This document shows positions 9,166 through 17,455 of a stretch of 56,953 nucleotides of DNA, piece by piece. The DNA is taken from positions 26,926 to 83,878 of the forward strand of contig JAIMKT010000009.1 of assembly GCA_020692245.1 (NCBI GenBank). The letters are read 5' to 3'. Each line of letters starts with the position of its first letter. The stretch's first letter is position 1. Below the pieces are notes generated by a model that saw only the letters and a program-made list of their open reading frames with translations, was not told the origin of the DNA and made no database searches. The translations under genes and the position numbers were made by a program. Source of the stretch: Microcoleus sp. GA_180221_E-2-1-MAG-45_12 (GTDB lineage: Bacteria > Cyanobacteriota > Cyanobacteriia > Cyanobacteriales > JAAUUE01).

Positions 9166-10551
9166 CTAGAAATCAGTTAAAATTCGAGCTTTTCTCAGGA
9201 CAAACTGTAGCACTGTATCTTCTCTGACGACAATATCCGCCGTGATATCCATCCCAGAATCTAGGGCATTGCGGGGATTATCTTTGAGGAAGAGCTGATC
9301 GGGAATAATCGTCACTTCAAAAAAGGGCTGGGCGGCTTCCGGGCTGGGGGCATTGGCTGGATTGGTAATATCCGCAGCGATCGACTCCACTCGACCATTA
9401 ATTGTCCCGTAATCTGGGTAAGGAAAAGCTGAAACTCGCATATTTACCTTTTGTCCCACTTCCACCCGACCAATATCTTGGGAGCTAACTCTGGCTTTGA
9501 TGACTAAATTGGCATCCTTGGGAGCGATGCGGGCGATCGGGTTATTGGGATTAATTGTCTGACCGGGGTTGCGGAGATTTAACTCCAAAATTGTCCCAGC
9601 CACAGGCGATCGAATGGTTGTTTTTTGCAGTTCTACTTCAATCTGCTGTAAATCTTTGGTATCTCGGTTAATTTGGTTTTGAATTTCTGACTGGCGTTGC
9701 AACAGGGCTTGTTTTTCCCGGTTTAGGGTGGCGATCGTGGCTTCTCCCCTAGCCTGCTCTCTGGCAATCTGTTCACTAGCAATGGTGACATTAGCATCGG
9801 TGGGATTTGCTGCTGCCCTTGCCTTTTCTAGTCTGCCCAGCGCTGCCTGCACTGCCAAGACTCGCTCATCAAACTGACTCTGGGACACCGCCCCCGCCGC
9901 CACTGCCTGCCGGAGGTTTTCCTGTTGTTGGAGGGCGATCTGATAACTTGCCTCCGCCTCCCGGAGTTCAGCACTAGTAATGGCTCCCCGTTCCGTCAGT
10001 TCCCGTTGGTTGCGATCGAGGTCTGCCCCCGCCGCCGTCATCGCCCGCCCGGTTTGGTTAGCTTCAGCCAAAATTTGACTATCAGTAAAACTAATCTGGG
10101 ATTGAATTTGGGTGATCTGGGTTTGATTTTGTTGGATGCTGTTCTGGAGTTGACTTTTTTGAATTTGTAGTCGAGTATCGCTGAGGGTCGCAATCACATC
10201 CCCTTGGTTCACTTCTTGGTTAACTTCCACTTCTAGCCTTTCCACTACCCCTTCGATCGCTGTTTGCACAATCCTAGTTTCCCCCAAGGGTCGCACCGTC
10301 CCCCCAGCCCGGAGAGTGACATTGTAGGGCGTAACCCCAGAGAGGGCGATAGCCACCCCAAAACTTCCAGCGATCACCAATCCCCCCCAAGTCAGCCAAC
10401 GACTGATCGGCGGCAAAAATTCATCGGTGGCAATTATTGGCAAATCTTCTCGGTCAAGGTCTGATTGGTTATCTAGTTGGCTATTCAAGGGTTTAATTAG
10501 GGATTTAGATTTTCTATCAATAATTCTAAAAACAATTTTAAGGGTAAGCAA
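9166..10551 (-). CDS. HlyD-family efflux periplasmic adaptor
   Basis: This 461-residue protein has one N-terminal membrane helix (about 52-72). A lipoyl-like half-motif follows (GVVERLEVEVNQEVNQGDVIATL), then a long alpha-helical coiled-coil hairpin rich in Q/N (about 130-310). The second lipoyl half (TTIRSPVAGTILEL) and a beta-barrel domain complete it. That order defines membrane-fusion proteins of ABC or type I exporters. No ATPase, permease or TolC gene adjoins it, so the partners lie elsewhere. The start is a TTG at 10551; no in-frame ATG exists upstream of the membrane helix. Confidence 0.85.
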   Translation of the reverse strand: MLTLKIVFRIIDRKSKSLIKPLNSQLDNQSDLDREDLPIIATDEFLPPISRWLTWGGLVIAGSFGVAIALSGVTPYNVTLRAGGTVRPLGETRIVQTAIEGVVERLEVEVNQEVNQGDVIATLSDTRLQIQKSQLQNSIQQNQTQITQIQSQISFTDSQILAEANQTGRAMTAAGADLDRNQRELTERGAITSAELREAEASYQIALQQQENLRQAVAAGAVSQSQFDERVLAVQAALGRLEKARAAANPTDANVTIASEQIAREQARGEATIATLNREKQALLQRQSEIQNQINRDTKDLQQIEVELQKTTIRSPVAGTILELNLRNPGQTINPNNPIARIAPKDANLVIKARVSSQDIGRVEVGQKVNMRVSAFPYPDYGTINGRVESIAADITNPANAPSPEAAQPFFEVTIIPDQLFLKDNPRNALDSGMDITADIVVREDTVLQFVLRKARILTDF

Positions 10552-10847
10552 CTCAGCTAAGGGGCTTTTCTTGAGTTATTCACTGTAATTACTGCTAACC
10601 ATGGACTAGACGGGGAAACGATATCTGGCAATCTGTTTTGGGGAACTTAATTCTTAACTAATCCTTCTCAGGGATGATTGTTGTGACGATCGAAAGATTC
10701 TGAACAATATTTAAAACTTGGGTAATATTAAACGATGTTGCTCAAGTATTTACCCAATATTTGCCTAACAACAGAAATAATGTGGTACAACTAAACCCAT
10801 TATTCCCTATAAATACAGATCACACAAAAGACAACATAGAAACAACA

Positions 10848-12008
10848 ATGGTATCTAACTCCTTATCAACTTCATTTTTACCTTGGCTCCAACACCTAAC
10901 TAAGCTGGGTAAACTAGGTCGCCGTCATTGGTGGTTATCTCTCATTGTTTGGGTGGCTTTCGTTGCCCCTGCTGCTGCCTTGGAATTGCGGGTGGCAGTG
11001 GAGCGGGGAGTTCGTCAAGTCCAACTAGGTAGCTCTACTGAGGCGATCGTCCGCAATGATGCGGGGGAAGAAGTAGGCAAAATTGCTGCCATGAATTCTT
11101 TTAGTGCCGTACCTAGGGGCGGAAATGTGGCTCTTGGCAATTGGCAGTCTGGAGCCTTGTGGATTGAACCTAGTGCTGATGGCTATGTGTGGATTGACGA
11201 TCGCTGGTATCGGGGCAGAACGCAAGTTGTCGCCACTGGAGATGGGTTAGTTGCTGTTAACCATGTGGATATGGAGCAGTATCTCGCCAGTGTTGTGGGT
11301 GCAGAGATGATCCCTAGCTGGCCCCTAGAATCCCTCAAAGCTCAAGCAGTAGCCGCCCGTACCTACGCCCTCCGGGAGCGATCGAAATCAGCAACTACCC
11401 TCTACGATCTGGGCAATACCACCATGCATCAGGTTTATAAAGGCTTAAACTCTGAAACCAATACCACTCAAGCCGCCGTCACTGCCACTGCTGGGCAGGT
11501 ATTAACTCACAATGGAGAGTTGATTTTGGCGGTTTACCATGCTTCTTCGGGGGGACATACAGAAAACGTTGAAGATGTGTGGATGGAGCCGTTGCCTTAC
11601 CTCCGGGGTGTGCCAGATTTTGATCAAGGAACCCCCAGTTATCAATGGACGGAATCCTTTTCCCGTAGCGACCTCAGCAACAAACTAAGCGGTGTTGGAC
11701 AGGTAACGGAAATCATCCCCACCAAAACCACCCGCAATGGCAGAATTGAAGCTGTGCAGATCCGGGGGACTCAGGGAACTCGAAATATGGAGGGAGAAGC
11801 CTTCCGCCGAGCTTTGAACCTGAAGAGTTTGTTACTCACACCTGTGCGGACTGCTGATGGTGGTTTCCAACTCCAAGGGAAGGGCTTCGGTCACGGTATT
11901 GGGATGAGCCAATGGGGCGCTTTTAAGCTGGCTTCCCAAGGAACCAACTACCAACAGATTCTCAATCATTACTACCAAGGGGCAACTCTAGCGGTGATCC
12001 AAAAGTAA
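10848..12008 (+). CDS. SpoIID/LytB-domain protein, probable peptidoglycan-acting hydrolase
   Basis: Starting at the ATG at 10848, the 386-residue protein has a basic N-region, a hydrophobic stretch (WWLSLIVWVAFVAPAAA) and an A-x-A site, hence a Sec signal peptide for export to the periplasm. The SpoIID core is clear: MEQYLASVVGAEM with the conserved Glu, PLESLKAQAVAARTYAL, and near the end GKGFGHGIGMSQWGA. SpoIID enzymes cleave denuded glycan strands in sporulators. Cyanobacterial homologues presumably remodel the cell wall. A TTG at 10761 in the same frame would mask the signal peptide and is not preferred. Confidence 0.85.
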   Translation: MVSNSLSTSFLPWLQHLTKLGKLGRRHWWLSLIVWVAFVAPAAALELRVAVERGVRQVQLGSSTEAIVRNDAGEEVGKIAAMNSFSAVPRGGNVALGNWQSGALWIEPSADGYVWIDDRWYRGRTQVVATGDGLVAVNHVDMEQYLASVVGAEMIPSWPLESLKAQAVAARTYALRERSKSATTLYDLGNTTMHQVYKGLNSETNTTQAAVTATAGQVLTHNGELILAVYHASSGGHTENVEDVWMEPLPYLRGVPDFDQGTPSYQWTESFSRSDLSNKLSGVGQVTEIIPTKTTRNGRIEAVQIRGTQGTRNMEGEAFRRALNLKSLLLTPVRTADGGFQLQGKGFGHGIGMSQWGAFKLASQGTNYQQILNHYYQGATLAVIQK

Positions 12009-12092
12009 TTGCTGGAATTAGTTCCTAGAAATTAATCCTGAAATTAATCTTTAGGGTGATGTCCTAATTAGTATCCAGAGGAGCTTTGTCCC

Positions 12093-12812
12093 ATGATTCC
12101 CCTCACTGACAATCTCCCGCCCCCGCCCCGTCCCTTGGTAACTTACGGTTTACTAGGTTTGATCATCGGATTATTTGCTTGGCAAGTCCATCTGAGTGCG
12201 ATCGAGCAACTAGAGCCTATCTTGCTGGGGCGGGGTCTAATTCCTAGTCGGTTAGCGGTGGTGACGAGTCAAGTTGTAGATGGAAACAATCCGGCTGCCT
12301 GGGTTGCTTGGCTCCTGGTAGCTAGTTCCTTAGTTACAGGAATGCTCCTCCATAGCAGTTTTGCCCAAATCCTCGGCAATGGAATTTTTTTGTGGGTGTT
12401 TGGACGGCGCCTAGAAGCCTATTGGGGAAGCGGCAAGTTTCTCCTGTTTTTTGTGGGCATGGGGATATTAACCGGACTAGGACAGGTGCTGATCGATCCT
12501 CAATTAGAGACTCCCTTAGTGGGAACCAATGGCTCGATCGCTGCCATCATCGGCGCCTACCTAGTAGCCTTTCCCCGGGCGAAAATTCACACTATCCTGC
12601 CTTTGGGTTTTATTTTTATTCCCCTAGAACTACCAGCCCTATTTTTTGGCTTCTGGTGGTTTGTCCAACAATTAGCCTACGGTATCGGGCAGCTATCTGC
12701 TATATCAGTCAATCAGGGATTACTCGCCTACTGGAGTCATGGCTTTGCAATGGTTTGGGGGGCAGTAGGAATGGGAGCCAGTTTGCATAGCTCCCCTAAG
12801 GTTGTTAATTAG
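12093..12812 (+). CDS. rhomboid-family membrane protein lacking the catalytic serine
   Basis: The 239 residues contain about six hydrophobic helices and rhomboid landmarks: HSSFAQILGNGIFLWVFGRRLE (His/Asn of helix 2) and GAYLVAFPRAKI after the active-site loop. The helix-6 His is His216 (YWSHGF). The serine motif GxSG reads GTNGSIAA, with Asn146 (codon AAT at 12528) where the nucleophilic Ser belongs. The neighbouring Ser148 is one turn away and is not the usual position. The protein is therefore probably a pseudoprotease of the iRhom/derlin kind, or has shifted chemistry. The start has a good Shine-Dalgarno (GAGGAG). It is 84 bp downstream of the SpoIID gene. Confidence 0.8.
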   Translation: MIPLTDNLPPPPRPLVTYGLLGLIIGLFAWQVHLSAIEQLEPILLGRGLIPSRLAVVTSQVVDGNNPAAWVAWLLVASSLVTGMLLHSSFAQILGNGIFLWVFGRRLEAYWGSGKFLLFFVGMGILTGLGQVLIDPQLETPLVGTNGSIAAIIGAYLVAFPRAKIHTILPLGFIFIPLELPALFFGFWWFVQQLAYGIGQLSAISVNQGLLAYWSHGFAMVWGAVGMGASLHSSPKVVN

Positions 12813-12865
12813 TTAGTTAAAGATTGCTAATTAAGATTGTTAATGAACCAGCAACCCATTTTGAT

Positions 12866-13390
12866 CTAGTTTTGTTCTGCTTCCACGGCGGGAAGATTGG
12901 CGACATCCTGCGCCCCTAGTTTAATTTTGACTACCTGCTGGGCTTCTTGCTTGGGTAGAGTCAGGGTGAGAATACCTTGCTCAAATTTGGCTCCCACTTG
13001 GTCGTTGACGACGCTGCTAGGTAAAGGAATTACCCGTTGGAATTTACCATAGTTAAACTCAGAGTGGATGTATTTGCGGGACTGCTCGGATTCTGTGGAT
13101 TCACCTGCTTCTGGGCTTACAGATTGGCTGGAGCGAATTTCCCCAGAAATCACCACTGCATCTTTGGTAACTTGAATATCTAAATCTTGACCATCAATGC
13201 CGGGAAGGATTGCCCGGAGCAGATATTGGTTGCCGTGGTCTTGGAGTTCGATCGCTGGTTTCCAGTAACCAAGACTATCTCGCTGGTTGCCGTTATGGGA
13301 ATTTGTCACCAAGTCATCAAAAATTTGGTCTACTTGTCTGCGGAGAGTTTCCATTTCCGAGAAGATGGGCTGAAAACGAATAATATTCAT
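12866..13390 (-). CDS. hspA: small heat-shock protein, Hsp20/alpha-crystallin family
   Basis: The 174-residue protein carries an alpha-crystallin domain (about 47-145: 'W.PAIEL.D....Y.LRA.LPGID', then 'GILTLTLPK') and a short acidic tail. It is an ATP-independent chaperone that holds unfolding proteins and, in cyanobacteria, protects thylakoids. The ATG at 13390 is chosen because GGAGGT lies 6-7 bp before it; the longer frame to 13447 is not needed. No CIRCE inverted repeat is evident upstream. Confidence 0.88.
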   Translation of the reverse strand: MNIIRFQPIFSEMETLRRQVDQIFDDLVTNSHNGNQRDSLGYWKPAIELQDHGNQYLLRAILPGIDGQDLDIQVTKDAVVISGEIRSSQSVSPEAGESTESEQSRKYIHSEFNYGKFQRVIPLPSSVVNDQVGAKFEQGILTLTLPKQEAQQVVKIKLGAQDVANLPAVEAEQN

Positions 13391-13538
13391 AGTTCTACCT
13401 CCGTTGAATTTTGGTCTAGGAATTTGGTCTGGGTAAGTTGGATTCAACCTGATTTATTTACCATGCTTTGATTATGCCAAGCCAAAAAGCTGTGGTAAGT
13501 GGGGTAAACCAGAAATTTCTAGGTAGGCTTTGCCGAAA

Positions 13539-13811
13539 TTATCGGGCAGCTTTGTTAGTTTCTATATATTGGCGTAAAACATTGTTAATCAGGGTTTGAT
13601 ACTGCTCCCCTTGAGCCTGAAACCACTGCTTTACCTCTGGATCAAGCTGCACTAGGTTATGGGCTTGCTCTGGGGGAATGCGTAAAACGGCGGTTTCAAA
13701 AAATTCGTCTGTCAACGGTGGAATATCTGAATAGTCAATATTCTCCTCAGATTTTGACTCTAAAGCTGCCCAGTTAGTACGAGAGGTACTGTTCAAATCG
13801 TTTCTGCTCAT
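13539..13811 (-). CDS. brnA: BrnA-like antitoxin
   Basis: This 90-residue protein ends in a ribbon-helix-helix-like segment (VKQWFQAQGEQYQTLINNVL), the DNA-binding part of BrnA antitoxins, behind an acidic toxin-binding N-terminal half. It overlaps the toxin gene by 38 bp, the usual toxin-first order for brnTA. It should bind BrnT and autorepress the operon. Confidence 0.85.
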   Translation of the reverse strand: MSRNDLNSTSRTNWAALESKSEENIDYSDIPPLTDEFFETAVLRIPPEQAHNLVQLDPEVKQWFQAQGEQYQTLINNVLRQYIETNKAAR

Positions 13812-14052
13812 GACGATTAGCTCTTCGTGCGGAAATAATTCGGATTACATTTTGTCTACGTTCTGTCCAGATTACGATCGCTATGCCAAAACCGAGAAAA
13901 CCGATTCCGCACCAGCGATCTTCGCCGTAGTCAAAACGATTATCTAGCTCAATCAACATTTCTCCATTAAACATTGCCGGAACATCAGCAAAATCAATCT
14001 CATGCTTACGAATATTTTCGAGATTTTTTCCTTCGTCCCACTCAAATTCCAT
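13774..14052 (-). CDS. brnT: BrnT-like ribonuclease toxin
   Basis: The 92 residues show the BrnT pattern: FEWDEGKNLENIRKHEIDFAD at the start, a central beta segment and the C-terminal RIISARRANRHEQKRFEQY. BrnT has a RelE-like fold and cleaves RNA to stop translation. The pair is transcribed right to left with overlapping frames, so both genes look intact. Confidence 0.88.
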   Translation of the reverse strand: MEFEWDEGKNLENIRKHEIDFADVPAMFNGEMLIELDNRFDYGEDRWCGIGFLGFGIAIVIWTERRQNVIRIISARRANRHEQKRFEQYLSY

Positions 14053-14116
14053 GAAAAATTAGAATATGCCAGATTAAACTAACTGCTTGAATTATTACAC
14101 ATTGGACTGAGATAGG

Positions 14117-14680
14117 CTAATTTTGTAACTGCATGGATAGAGCGGTGGCGATCGTCCAACCATCCATCAGCAATAACAACAAACTAAACCCTAAAAGAAT
14201 GATGTACATCCACGGTTGAGCAAGGGGGCGCAAATCTTGGGTATTAATCCCGGTTTTGGCTTGAATTATGTTAACTAACTTGGTAAAACCCACCACTCGC
14301 ATGGGTAATAGGTAGGCTTGGGGTGAAGATTTACTAGTGAAATAGTAGACTATCCCACCCTGCCCTGTGGTTCGCATTTTGATATCCTTGATTTCTGTCC
14401 AAGGTAACTGCCAGCCCCGGCGAAATAGCCAACCAATCCACTGGGGATAGGTGACTTGAATTTTTTCCTCATCTAAGATCACCTTTTCACTGAGGGCAGC
14501 GTAGACCAGTACCAATCCCAGAACGGAGCCAATCCACAGTAATTCAGGGGAAATGGGGGCATGGGTGGCAGCCGCCAAGAAGGGTAGGGGAATGATTAGG
14601 GCGATGTAGAGCAGAAGGAGGGTGAGACGAATTAGGGGCGAGATGGATAATTTTTGGGGAAGTTCGGGGAGAGATGACAT
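14117..14680 (-). CDS. membrane protein with PH-like domain
   Basis: The 187-residue protein has two N-terminal membrane helices (about 17-36 and 45-64). Next comes a soluble stretch of beta character (70-150: ILDEEKIQVTYP, WTEIKDIKMR, YLLPMRVVGF) resembling the bacterial PH-like domain of membrane proteins. A final helix closes it (157-172). Function unknown; family assignment is tentative. It is divergent from ddl, sharing a 75-bp promoter region. Confidence 0.6.
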   Translation of the reverse strand: MSSLPELPQKLSISPLIRLTLLLLYIALIIPLPFLAAATHAPISPELLWIGSVLGLVLVYAALSEKVILDEEKIQVTYPQWIGWLFRRGWQLPWTEIKDIKMRTTGQGGIVYYFTSKSSPQAYLLPMRVVGFTKLVNIIQAKTGINTQDLRPLAQPWMYIILLGFSLLLLLMDGWTIATALSMQLQN

Positions 14681-14755
14681 GATTTTGTTCAGGATTTGGC
14701 AACTATGCCCTAGTATTTTAAGGATATTTCCAGAAAAAGTGTAGGGAGCGATCGC

Positions 14756-15886
14756 ATGACTAAGGTTCGAGTTGGTTTATTGTTTGGGGGTTATTCGGGT
14801 GAGCATGAGGTGTCTATTAGTTCCGCACGGGCGATCGCTCAGGCTCTGAGTTTAGGCGAAAATAGCTCTAAGTACGAATTACAACCTTTTTATATCCAGA
14901 AAGATGGGCAATGGCAGGCGGGTAATTTGGCTCAACAGGTCTTAAGTTCTGGGCAAGCTCTCCAGCTATCAGGGGAAGAATCTGCACGATCGGCGGCTCC
15001 CCTAGGAATTTTGACCCAAGCAACGGCTCTCACCCAAGCTGATAGCAACTTAGATACTGCTTTAGATAAATTTGAAGCCTTGGATTCTGCCAAAATTGAT
15101 GTGTGGTTCCCCATCCTCCACGGGCCTAATGGCGAAGATGGCACAGTGCAAGGATTATTGAAATTATTGCAAGTACCTTTTGTCGGTTCGGGAGTCCTTG
15201 GCTCGGCGGTGGGCATGGATAAGATTGCCATGAAAATGCTGTTTGCCCAAGGGGGATTACCTCAAGTGCAGTATGTGGCGGTGAATCGATCGCAAATCTA
15301 TTCCAACCCCTGCGTTTTCCCGAAGCTCTGCGATGATATCGAAGCTAAACTCGGCTATCCCTGCTTTGTAAAACCAGCAAATCTAGGTTCCTCCGTGGGC
15401 ATTAGCAAAGTCCGTACTCGGCAGGAATTGGAAGCTGCCCTGGATAGCGCTGCTAGTTACGATCGACGGATTATTGTGGAAGCGGGCGTGACAGCACGGG
15501 AAGTAGAATGTGCGGTGTTGGGCAATGATGATCCCCAAGCTTCTGTGGTGGGGGAAATTACCTTTACCAGTGATTTCTATGATTACGAGACTAAATATAC
15601 TGAAGGTTTGGCAGGATTAGAAATTCCCGCCCAGCTGCCCCCAGAGGTGACGGCAAAAATTCAAGAGATGGCGATCGCCGCCTTTCAGGTAATCGATTGT
15701 GCCGGGTTAGCACGGGTAGATTTTTTCTATGTGGAATCTACGGGGGAAGTGTTAATTAATGAAATCAATACCATGCCGGGTTTCACCGCCACTAGTATGT
15801 ATCCCCAACTCTGGGCAGCCACGGGAGTTTCCTTTGCCGAACTGGTCGATCGACTAGTCCAGTTAGCCCTCGAAAGACACAGTTAA
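14756..15886 (+). CDS. ddl: D-alanine--D-alanine ligase
   Basis: The 376-residue protein is an ATP-grasp enzyme of peptidoglycan synthesis. Motifs are [16 protein letters not shown] (N-terminal domain), [37 protein letters not shown] (ATP-binding) and [16 protein letters not shown] (Mg-binding Asn/Glu). The length suits the cyanobacterial Ddl with its inserted loop at about 75-105. The start ATG follows GGGAG, and the spacer between the ribosome site and ATG is a HIP1 octamer. Confidence 0.95.
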   Translation: MTKVRVGLLFGGYSGEHEVSISSARAIAQALSLGENSSKYELQPFYIQKDGQWQAGNLAQQVLSSGQALQLSGEESARSAAPLGILTQATALTQADSNLDTALDKFEALDSAKIDVWFPILHGPNGEDGTVQGLLKLLQVPFVGSGVLGSAVGMDKIAMKMLFAQGGLPQVQYVAVNRSQIYSNPCVFPKLCDDIEAKLGYPCFVKPANLGSSVGISKVRTRQELEAALDSAASYDRRIIVEAGVTAREVECAVLGNDDPQASVVGEITFTSDFYDYETKYTEGLAGLEIPAQLPPEVTAKIQEMAIAAFQVIDCAGLARVDFFYVESTGEVLINEINTMPGFTATSMYPQLWAATGVSFAELVDRLVQLALERHS

Positions 15887-15998
15887 ATTTGACTAAATTT
15901 GACCTTACTTCGGCAAGACTCAGTGACCACCTGTGCAGACTCAGAAATAGAGACTGTACATAAACTAGATTTGGAATCATCTTCTACGGTAATTTACT

Positions 15999-16616
15999 AT
16001 GACATTAGAGTCGATCGCTTTCCCCCCAGCTTCGAGAAAACCCGCCGCCGGATTGGTCGTCGTCCTCCACGGCTACGGAGCCAACTGTCACGATCTCGCA
16101 GGTATGGCAAAATTTCTTAACTTACCCGACTATTATTTTTTGTTTGCCGATGCGCCCTATGCCTATCCCTACGGTGGAGCTGGACGCATGTGGTACAACC
16201 TTGAACAACCAAACCCATCAGAACTCGCTGATAGTCGACAACTACTCCTAGATTGGCTCCGATCTTTAGCTGAAACTACAGGTATTCCCCTCGAAAAAAC
16301 TATTCTTGGTGGTTTCTCCCAGGGGGGATTTATGACCCTCGAAGTGGGGTTAAACTTACCTCTGGCGGGTTTGGTAGTTCTCAGTGGCTATTTACATCCC
16401 CAACCCCGACCAGATCGACCCAGTTTTCCCCCAGTTCTCCTAGTCCACGGGCAACAAGATGCTGTCGTTCCCCTGACCGCTGCCCACGAAACTAGAGATA
16501 CCTTAAATAGCTGGGGCTTAGAGGTTGATTATCATGAGTTTCCTATGGGGCATGAAATTAATACACCAAGTTTAGAATTAATGCATAATTTCGTAATCAT
16601 GAATACCCAAAATTAG
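15999..16616 (+). CDS. alpha/beta hydrolase, phospholipase/carboxylesterase type
   Basis: The 205-residue protein has VVLHGYGANCHDL near the N-terminus, the nucleophile elbow GGFSQGGFMT, the acid residue in HGQQDAVVPL and the His in MGHEINTP. This is the small carboxylesterase/lysophospholipase branch related to acyl-protein thioesterases. It has no signal peptide and is likely cytosolic. It sits 112 bp downstream of ddl on the same strand. The substrate is unknown. Confidence 0.85.
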   Translation: MTLESIAFPPASRKPAAGLVVVLHGYGANCHDLAGMAKFLNLPDYYFLFADAPYAYPYGGAGRMWYNLEQPNPSELADSRQLLLDWLRSLAETTGIPLEKTILGGFSQGGFMTLEVGLNLPLAGLVVLSGYLHPQPRPDRPSFPPVLLVHGQQDAVVPLTAAHETRDTLNSWGLEVDYHEFPMGHEINTPSLELMHNFVIMNTQN

Positions 16617-16679
16617 CGGTAAGATGTTATTGGGTTCAGATAAATCCCGCTAATATTCGTGACTCAGGAGGGTAGGGCT

Positions 16680-16892
16680 ATGGCAACTGCAACTTTTTCT
16701 ACTAAAGATATTTCCAGTGTAACGATCGAAGAAATGGCAAATTTAGCTGCACGCTTAGAAGCAGATGATTATACCGATGCTTTTGAAGGGTTGCAAGATT
16801 GGCACTTAATGCGATCGATCGCCTTCCAGCGTCCAGAACTAATTGAACCCTATTTGTACTTGCTAGACTTAGAAGCCTACGATGAAGCCTAA
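16680..16892 (+). CDS. conserved cyanobacterial protein, DUF2555-like
   Basis: The ATG at 16680 has AGGAGGG seven bases upstream, which decides it over the GTG at 16659. The 70-residue acidic protein contains 'M..LA.RLE.DDY...FEGL.DWHLMR.IAF.RPELIEPY', which I recognise with moderate certainty as the cyanobacterium-specific DUF2555 family. There is no membrane segment. The function is unknown. Confidence 0.7.
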   Translation: MATATFSTKDISSVTIEEMANLAARLEADDYTDAFEGLQDWHLMRSIAFQRPELIEPYLYLLDLEAYDEA

Positions 16893-16909
16893 TCAAGGAG
16901 GCTAAATTC

Positions 16910-16933
16910 ATGAAAAAAATACCCAACGTTTGA
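16910..16933 (+). other. seven-codon mini-ORF with a strong ribosome site
   Basis: AGGAGG at 16896-16901 is followed after 8 bp by ATG and the peptide MKKIPNV, then TGA. It lies directly after the DUF2555-like stop codon and 64 bp before the next gene. It could be a leader peptide, or the preserved start of a gene that has decayed. Confidence 0.3.
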
Positions 16934-16996
16934 ACTTTGGTGATGCACAGAGAAAATAGACTGTTACAATAGATGAAATGTAACAAATTGTAAAAT

Positions 16997-17188
16997 ATGT
17001 TGATTACGATTCTCATCTTTGTTTTGGCTCTTGTCGCATGGTCTCTACATCTCATGCAAGAAGCCATCTCCAAACAGGAATTTTCTCTGATGCTGGCGGG
17101 AGTTCTAGTTGCTATGTCAGCCGTCGCCATGCTGATAGTCTATTTTATTATGAATAATTATATGGGCTACATCAGTAGTGTTGCCTGA
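16997..17188 (+). CDS. small two-helix membrane protein
   Basis: The 63 residues form two hydrophobic helices (about 2-20 and 31-52) joined by a short polar loop (QEAISKQEF), with both ends probably on the same side. The frame has an ATG start and ends before the tRNA promoter. I do not recognise the family. The clean helix-loop-helix makes it a likely real gene. Confidence 0.5.
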   Translation: MLITILIFVLALVAWSLHLMQEAISKQEFSLMLAGVLVAMSAVAMLIVYFIMNNYMGYISSVA

Positions 17189-17230
17189 TTAATGCTGCTT
17201 TAGATTATTTAAAAGATTTTTTGATTTATC

Positions 17231-17260
17231 TTGACTTAGGGCTGGTCGATAAACTATACT
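17231..17260 (+). promoter_or_regulatory. sigma-70-type promoter of the tRNA pair
   Basis: TTGACT at 17231-17236 and TATACT at 17255-17260 are separated by 18 bp, and the tRNA-Ala starts 14 bp after the -10 box. This is a near-consensus promoter well placed for both tRNA genes. Confidence 0.65.
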
Positions 17261-17273
17261 AGAATACGCACAA

Positions 17274-17346
17274 GGGGTTATAGCTCAGTTGGTAGAGCAC
17301 TTCAATGGCATTGAAGGGGTCTGCGGTTCGAATCCGCATAGCTCCA
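17274..17346 (+). tRNA. tRNA-Ala(GGC)
   Basis: A full cloverleaf is readable: acceptor GGGGTTA/TAGCTCC (two G-U pairs) with discriminator A, and D stem GCTC/GAGC. The anticodon stem CTTCA/TGAAG has loop ATGGCAT (anticodon GGC), and the T arm is TGCGG-TTCGAAT-CCGCA. CCA is not encoded. Confidence 0.95.
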
Positions 17347-17363
17347 TTCCTGAAAGGGGTCAA

Positions 17364-17435
17364 GCGGGTGTAATTCAGTGGTAGAATGTCTGCTTCCCAA
17401 GCAGAATGTCGTGGGTTCGAGTCCCATCACCCGCT
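17364..17435 (+). tRNA. tRNA-Gly(CCC)
   Basis: The acceptor GCGGGTG pairs with CACCCGC, with discriminator T as usual for tRNA-Gly. The anticodon stem TCTGC/GCAGA has loop TTCCCAA (anticodon CCC), and the T arm is GTGGG-TTCGAGT-CCCAT. It is 17 bp after tRNA-Ala and likely co-transcribed. CCA is not encoded. Confidence 0.92.
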
Positions 17436-17455
17436 TTTTAATTCGCTCATGGCTT

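Noticed and set aside
9166-12008. Exporter operon linking the HlyD adaptor and the SpoIID-like protein
   Set aside because: The genes are divergent, and the SpoIID-like protein has its own Sec signal.
15899-16120. 73-residue plus-strand frame before the carboxylesterase gene
   Set aside because: It overlaps the real hydrolase gene in another frame and has an arginine-rich, shadow-like composition.
17378-17455. N-terminal extension of the EcfT gene
   Set aside because: It would translate through tRNA-Gly; the ATG at 17456 is the sensible start.
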